This document shows positions 8,107 through 10,311 of a stretch of DNA of 10,311 nt, piece after piece. Each line of letters begins with the position of its first letter. Within the stretch, counting starts at the first letter, position 1. The notes beneath the pieces are model-generated. The model had not been told where the DNA came from. It made no database searches and saw nothing but the letters and a program-made list of their open reading frames with translations. Source of the DNA: DASYSA01 sp036003885. GTDB taxonomy: Bacteria > Acidobacteriota > Blastocatellia > UBA7656. The stretch is from the NCBI GenBank assembly GCA_036003885.1, contig DASYSA010000321.1, forward strand, positions 1 through 10,311, written 5' to 3'. The position numbers were made by a program, and so were the translations under genes.

Positions 8107-9324
8107 ATGACTACAGACGAACAGATAGCCTACCTGAAAAAAGGGACCGTCGATTGTGTTCCCGACCACGAGTTGCGACGAAAGCTCGAGCGATCAGGGC
8201 AGACTGGTACGCCGCTCAGAGTGAAGGCCGGCTTCGACGCGACGGCGCCGGACCTCCACCTCGGGCACACGGTGTTGATCAGAAAAATGCGTCACTTTCA
8301 GCAGCTCGGCCATCAAGTGATTTTTTTGATCGGGGACTTCACCGCAATGATCGGCGATCCATCCGGCCGGTCGGCTACAAGACCGCCGCTCACCACCGAA
8401 CAAATCAAGGAGAACGCGGAGACGTACCGTCAGCAAATATTCAAGCTGCTCGACCGCGATAAGACGGAGCTTCGATTTAACGGGGAATGGTTCTCCAGGT
8501 TCACCGGCGAAGACTTCATCCGGCTTACGGCGAAAGCTACAGTCGCCCAGTTGTTGGAACGGGACGACTTCAAAAGGCGATTCGAATCACAGGTCCCAAT
8601 AAGCGTCCATGAACTGCTGTATCCGATCGTCCAGGGGTACGACTCCGTGGCGCTCCGGGCGGACGTTGAGCTCGGCGGAACCGATCAGAAGGTAAATTTG
8701 CTGATGGGGCGTCAGATCCAGCAGGCCTACGGTGTGAGCGAGCCGCAGCTTGTTATGACGATGCCGCTCCTCGAAGGACTGGACGGCGTGCAGAAGATGT
8801 CCAAGAGCCTTGGGAACTACATCGGGATCACCGAGCAGCCTTTCGACATGTTCAGCAAGGTGATGTCGATCAGCGATGAACTGATGTGGCGGTACTACGA
8901 GCTGCTCACCGATCTGACCCCGCAGGAAGTCGAGGCTCTCAAAGAGAGCTGCTCCTTGGGTCAGCGCCACCCCAGAGAAGCCAAAGCAGAGCTCGGCCGG
9001 CGTATCGTGGCCGACTTTCATTCGGAAGATGCAGCGCGAGGAGCAAGCGATGAGTTCGACCGGCGGTTCCGAGACCGCGAGCTTCCCACCGATATTCCAA
9101 CCGTGGAGAGGGTGGCTGAAACGATCAAGTTGGTAAAGCTGCTCGCAGCGGAAGGCCTCGCGCCTTCGGTTGCTGAAGCTCAGCGGCTAATTGCACAGGG
9201 CAGCGTCCGCGTGAATGATGAAAAGATCACCGAGGTGAAGCACGAGATCGTCGCGGTCGTCGGCGATCAGGTGCTCATTCAGATTGGCAAGAAGCGAAGA
9301 GTCCTGCGTGTGAAGTTCAAATAG
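8107..9324 (+). CDS. tyrS: Tyrosyl-tRNA synthetase
   Basis: A 405-residue class I aminoacyl-tRNA synthetase that charges tRNA-Tyr in the cytoplasm. The HIGH signature appears as HLGH (residues 51-54) and the second ATP-binding signature as a perfect KMSKS (230-234). Between them are GDFTAMIGDPSGRS and ADVELGGTDQKVNLLMGR, which form the tyrosine-binding and Rossmann region. The subtype is the TyrZ-like one rather than the E. coli TyrS one. An S4 RNA-binding domain occupies the C-terminus from about residue 340 (LVKLLA onward, with VRVNDEKI). Start ATG 8107 gives the usual N-terminus (MTTDEQIAYLKKG). A GTG at 8077 would add 10 residues that fall in a hairpin. No Shine-Dalgarno is visible. The stop codon TAG is also the first three bases of the heptamer repeat downstream. 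Confidence 0.96.
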   Translation: MTTDEQIAYLKKGTVDCVPDHELRRKLERSGQTGTPLRVKAGFDATAPDLHLGHTVLIRKMRHFQQLGHQVIFLIGDFTAMIGDPSGRSATRPPLTTEQIKENAETYRQQIFKLLDRDKTELRFNGEWFSRFTGEDFIRLTAKATVAQLLERDDFKRRFESQVPISVHELLYPIVQGYDSVALRADVELGGTDQKVNLLMGRQIQQAYGVSEPQLVMTMPLLEGLDGVQKMSKSLGNYIGITEQPFDMFSKVMSISDELMWRYYELLTDLTPQEVEALKESCSLGQRHPREAKAELGRRIVADFHSEDAARGASDEFDRRFRDRELPTDIPTVERVAETIKLVKLLAAEGLAPSVAEAQRLIAQGSVRVNDEKITEVKHEIVAVVGDQVLIQIGKKRRVLRVKFK

Positions 9325-9416
9325 GATCTAGGATTTAGGATTTAGGATCTAGCAGAGGTCGACCAGAGTTCCGCATACCTAAATCCCAGATCCTAAATCC
9401 TAAATCCTAGATCCTC
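9322..9416. repeat. Heptamer inverted-repeat element B (TAGGATT-type units)
   Basis: The left arm has four exact 7-bp units, TAGGATC (9322-9328), TAGGATT (9329-9335), TAGGATT (9336-9342) and TAGGATC (9343-9349), plus a trailing TAG. The right arm has AATCCCA (9382-9388), GATCCTA, AATCCTA, AATCCTA and GATCCTC (9410-9416). Positions 9323-9349 and 9389-9415 are perfect reverse complements over 27 bp, with a 39-nt spacer that contains the palindrome GGTCGACC (9357-9364). The element begins in the tyrS stop codon and ends 3 nt before ATG 9420. No T-tract follows, so it is not a standard intrinsic terminator. Confidence 0.92.
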
Positions 9417-9419
9417 CAT

Positions 9420-10311
9420 ATGGCCAACTTCACGATACTCGAACCGATGTCGACTGGCGATGTCATTGACCGAGCGGTGAGGCTCTACAGGCGCAACTTC
9501 ACTCCGCTGGTCGCAATTGTCGCAGTGCCCTCGGTCATCGGGTATCTGGCCGGACTGGCCTTCACGTCGGGCTATGCAAAGTTGCTTACCTCAGTTGCCA
9601 GCCCCGGGTCGGCTGGTATGGAAGGCTCAGCCCTCCTGTTCTTGATCCTGGGACTCATGGGACAACCGGTATGGTTCTTCGTGTACGTGTTCACGGTGAC
9701 TGGCCTGGCTCGAGTGGTCGGCGACCACTTGATGCTCGGAGAAGCAATAACCTTTCGACGGTGTTTCTCGGCAGCTCGTCAGAGGTTGGGCGACATAGTA
9801 TTGCTGGCCCTCCTCATGTTTGGGGTTCTGTTTCTCATCGGCGTCATCGGTTCCGTGATCTTCTTCGCAGTGTTTATGGTCGTTGCCCTGGTAATTGGTG
9901 TGACCGCGACCGCCGGTATGCCTCAGTGGCTTGGCGTGGCGCTGCTAATCATATTCTCACTCCTCGCCGTAGCTGCGGGCATCGCGCTATTCCTGATCGT
10001 TGCTGCTCGAGTCGTCTTTCTTCCGCAGGTACTCATGATTGAGGGGATGACGGCCGGCTCATCGCTGGGCCGCTCGATTTCGCTTGGCCAGGGCAACTGG
10101 TACCGCGTGGGTGCGATCCTGCTCTTCACCTATTTCGTCAGTCTATCCATGCTTGCCGCGTTGACGCTTCCGGTAATCGTGGGCCTCGAATGGTTCAGCT
10201 CATCTTCGTCAGTGGAGTTTGTACTGACCCCGGCCGGCGGGGCCATTTACTCGGCGTTCAATCATACTGCGAACCTGTTATCGCTGCCGATTTGGATCGT
10301 ATCATTCACAC
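9420..10311 (+). CDS. Polytopic membrane protein, GPDPase membrane-domain-like (3' end outside window)
   Basis: The frame is open from ATG 9420 to the window edge, giving 297 complete codons and no stop. The protein starts with FTILEPMSTGDVIDRAVRLY and RRNF, the pattern that opens integral membrane proteins annotated as glycerophosphoryl diester phosphodiesterase membrane domain or similar uncharacterised families. Hydrophobic segments lie at about residues 29-49, 71-97, 125-160 (probably two), 171-198, 230-256 and from 280 on. The charged stretch SSLGRSISLGQGNWYRVGAILL (213-234) is another typical element, resembling the A-x-x-RS-x-x-L-x-x-G-x-x-WR pattern of this group. No catalytic residues are visible, and family function is unknown. 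No Shine-Dalgarno precedes the start, because the space is occupied by the heptamer element. A later ATG at 9447 is possible but would cut into the conserved opening. Confidence 0.8.
   Translation, partial: MANFTILEPMSTGDVIDRAVRLYRRNFTPLVAIVAVPSVIGYLAGLAFTSGYAKLLTSVASPGSAGMEGSALLFLILGLMGQPVWFFVYVFTVTGLARVVGDHLMLGEAITFRRCFSAARQRLGDIVLLALLMFGVLFLIGVIGSVIFFAVFMVVALVIGVTATAGMPQWLGVALLIIFSLLAVAAGIALFLIVAARVVFLPQVLMIEGMTAGSSLGRSISLGQGNWYRVGAILLFTYFVSLSMLAALTLPVIVGLEWFSSSSSVEFVLTPAGGAIYSAFNHTANLLSLPIWIVSFT

Noticed and set aside
9322..9416. Telomere-like or CRISPR repeat
   Set aside because: TAGGATT heptamers superficially resemble plant telomere repeats, but there are only four per arm, in inverted orientation, in a bacterial gene context. 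There are no spacers of CRISPR type.
9322..9416. Ordinary Rho-independent terminator of tyrS
   Set aside because: The stem is long and the loop is 39 nt, with no T-tract on either strand. It is better described as a repeat element, though it could still influence termination.
9671..10042. 123-residue plus-strand ORF inside the membrane protein gene
   Set aside because: It lies in a different frame from the continuous hydrophobic reading frame starting at 9420, has no family resemblance, and is a shadow of that gene.

Overview
The window is one contiguous piece of bacterial chromosome, moderately GC-rich, with tightly packed genes of ordinary cellular functions. The style suggests an Acidobacteriota genome, possibly Blastocatellia. 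The pointers are a secreted VWA-like protein with a degenerate metal site, a lipoprotein-type gamma-glutamyltransferase, a large penicillin-acylase homologue, few clear Shine-Dalgarno sites, and intergenic heptamer-repeat hairpins. This assignment comes from general familiarity with such genomes, not from a search.

Layout. Positions 1-1319 (+) hold the C-terminal part of a penicillin-acylase-family Ntn hydrolase that starts before the window. Next come a GNAT acetyltransferase (1414-2262, +) and a WaaE-like family 2 glycosyltransferase (2259-3029, +), which overlap by 4 nt. A convergent junction with a hairpin follows. Then come a secreted VWA-like protein (3082-3825, -) and a family 4 glycosyltransferase (4005-5126, -). 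A divergent intergenic region of 236 nt carries a near-consensus sigma70-type promoter and a heptamer inverted-repeat element. It leads into a prepilin peptidase (5363-6205, +) and a gamma-glutamyltransferase (6234-8000, +). Tyrosyl-tRNA synthetase (8107-9324, +) is followed by a second heptamer inverted-repeat element. Last is a polytopic membrane protein (9420 to the window end, +) whose reading frame is still open at the edge.

How the genes fit together. Much of the content concerns the cell envelope and periplasm: two sugar transferases for surface glycan or LPS, a prepilin peptidase for type IV pili or type II secretion, a periplasmic glutathione or gamma-glutamyl hydrolase, a secreted acylase and a secreted VWA-like protein. 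They do not form one recognisable pathway, and I see no defence system, CRISPR array, prophage, transposase, tRNA or rRNA. No gap between genes exceeds 300 nt.

The most interesting signal is non-coding. Two intergenic elements, one before the prepilin peptidase and one between tyrS and the membrane protein gene, have unrelated sequences but the same architecture: four to six tandem 7-bp units, a spacer of about 40-46 nt, then 7-bp units in the opposite orientation. One lies wholly within the predicted 5' leader of the prepilin peptidase mRNA. The other begins in the tyrS stop codon and ends 3 nt before the next start codon.
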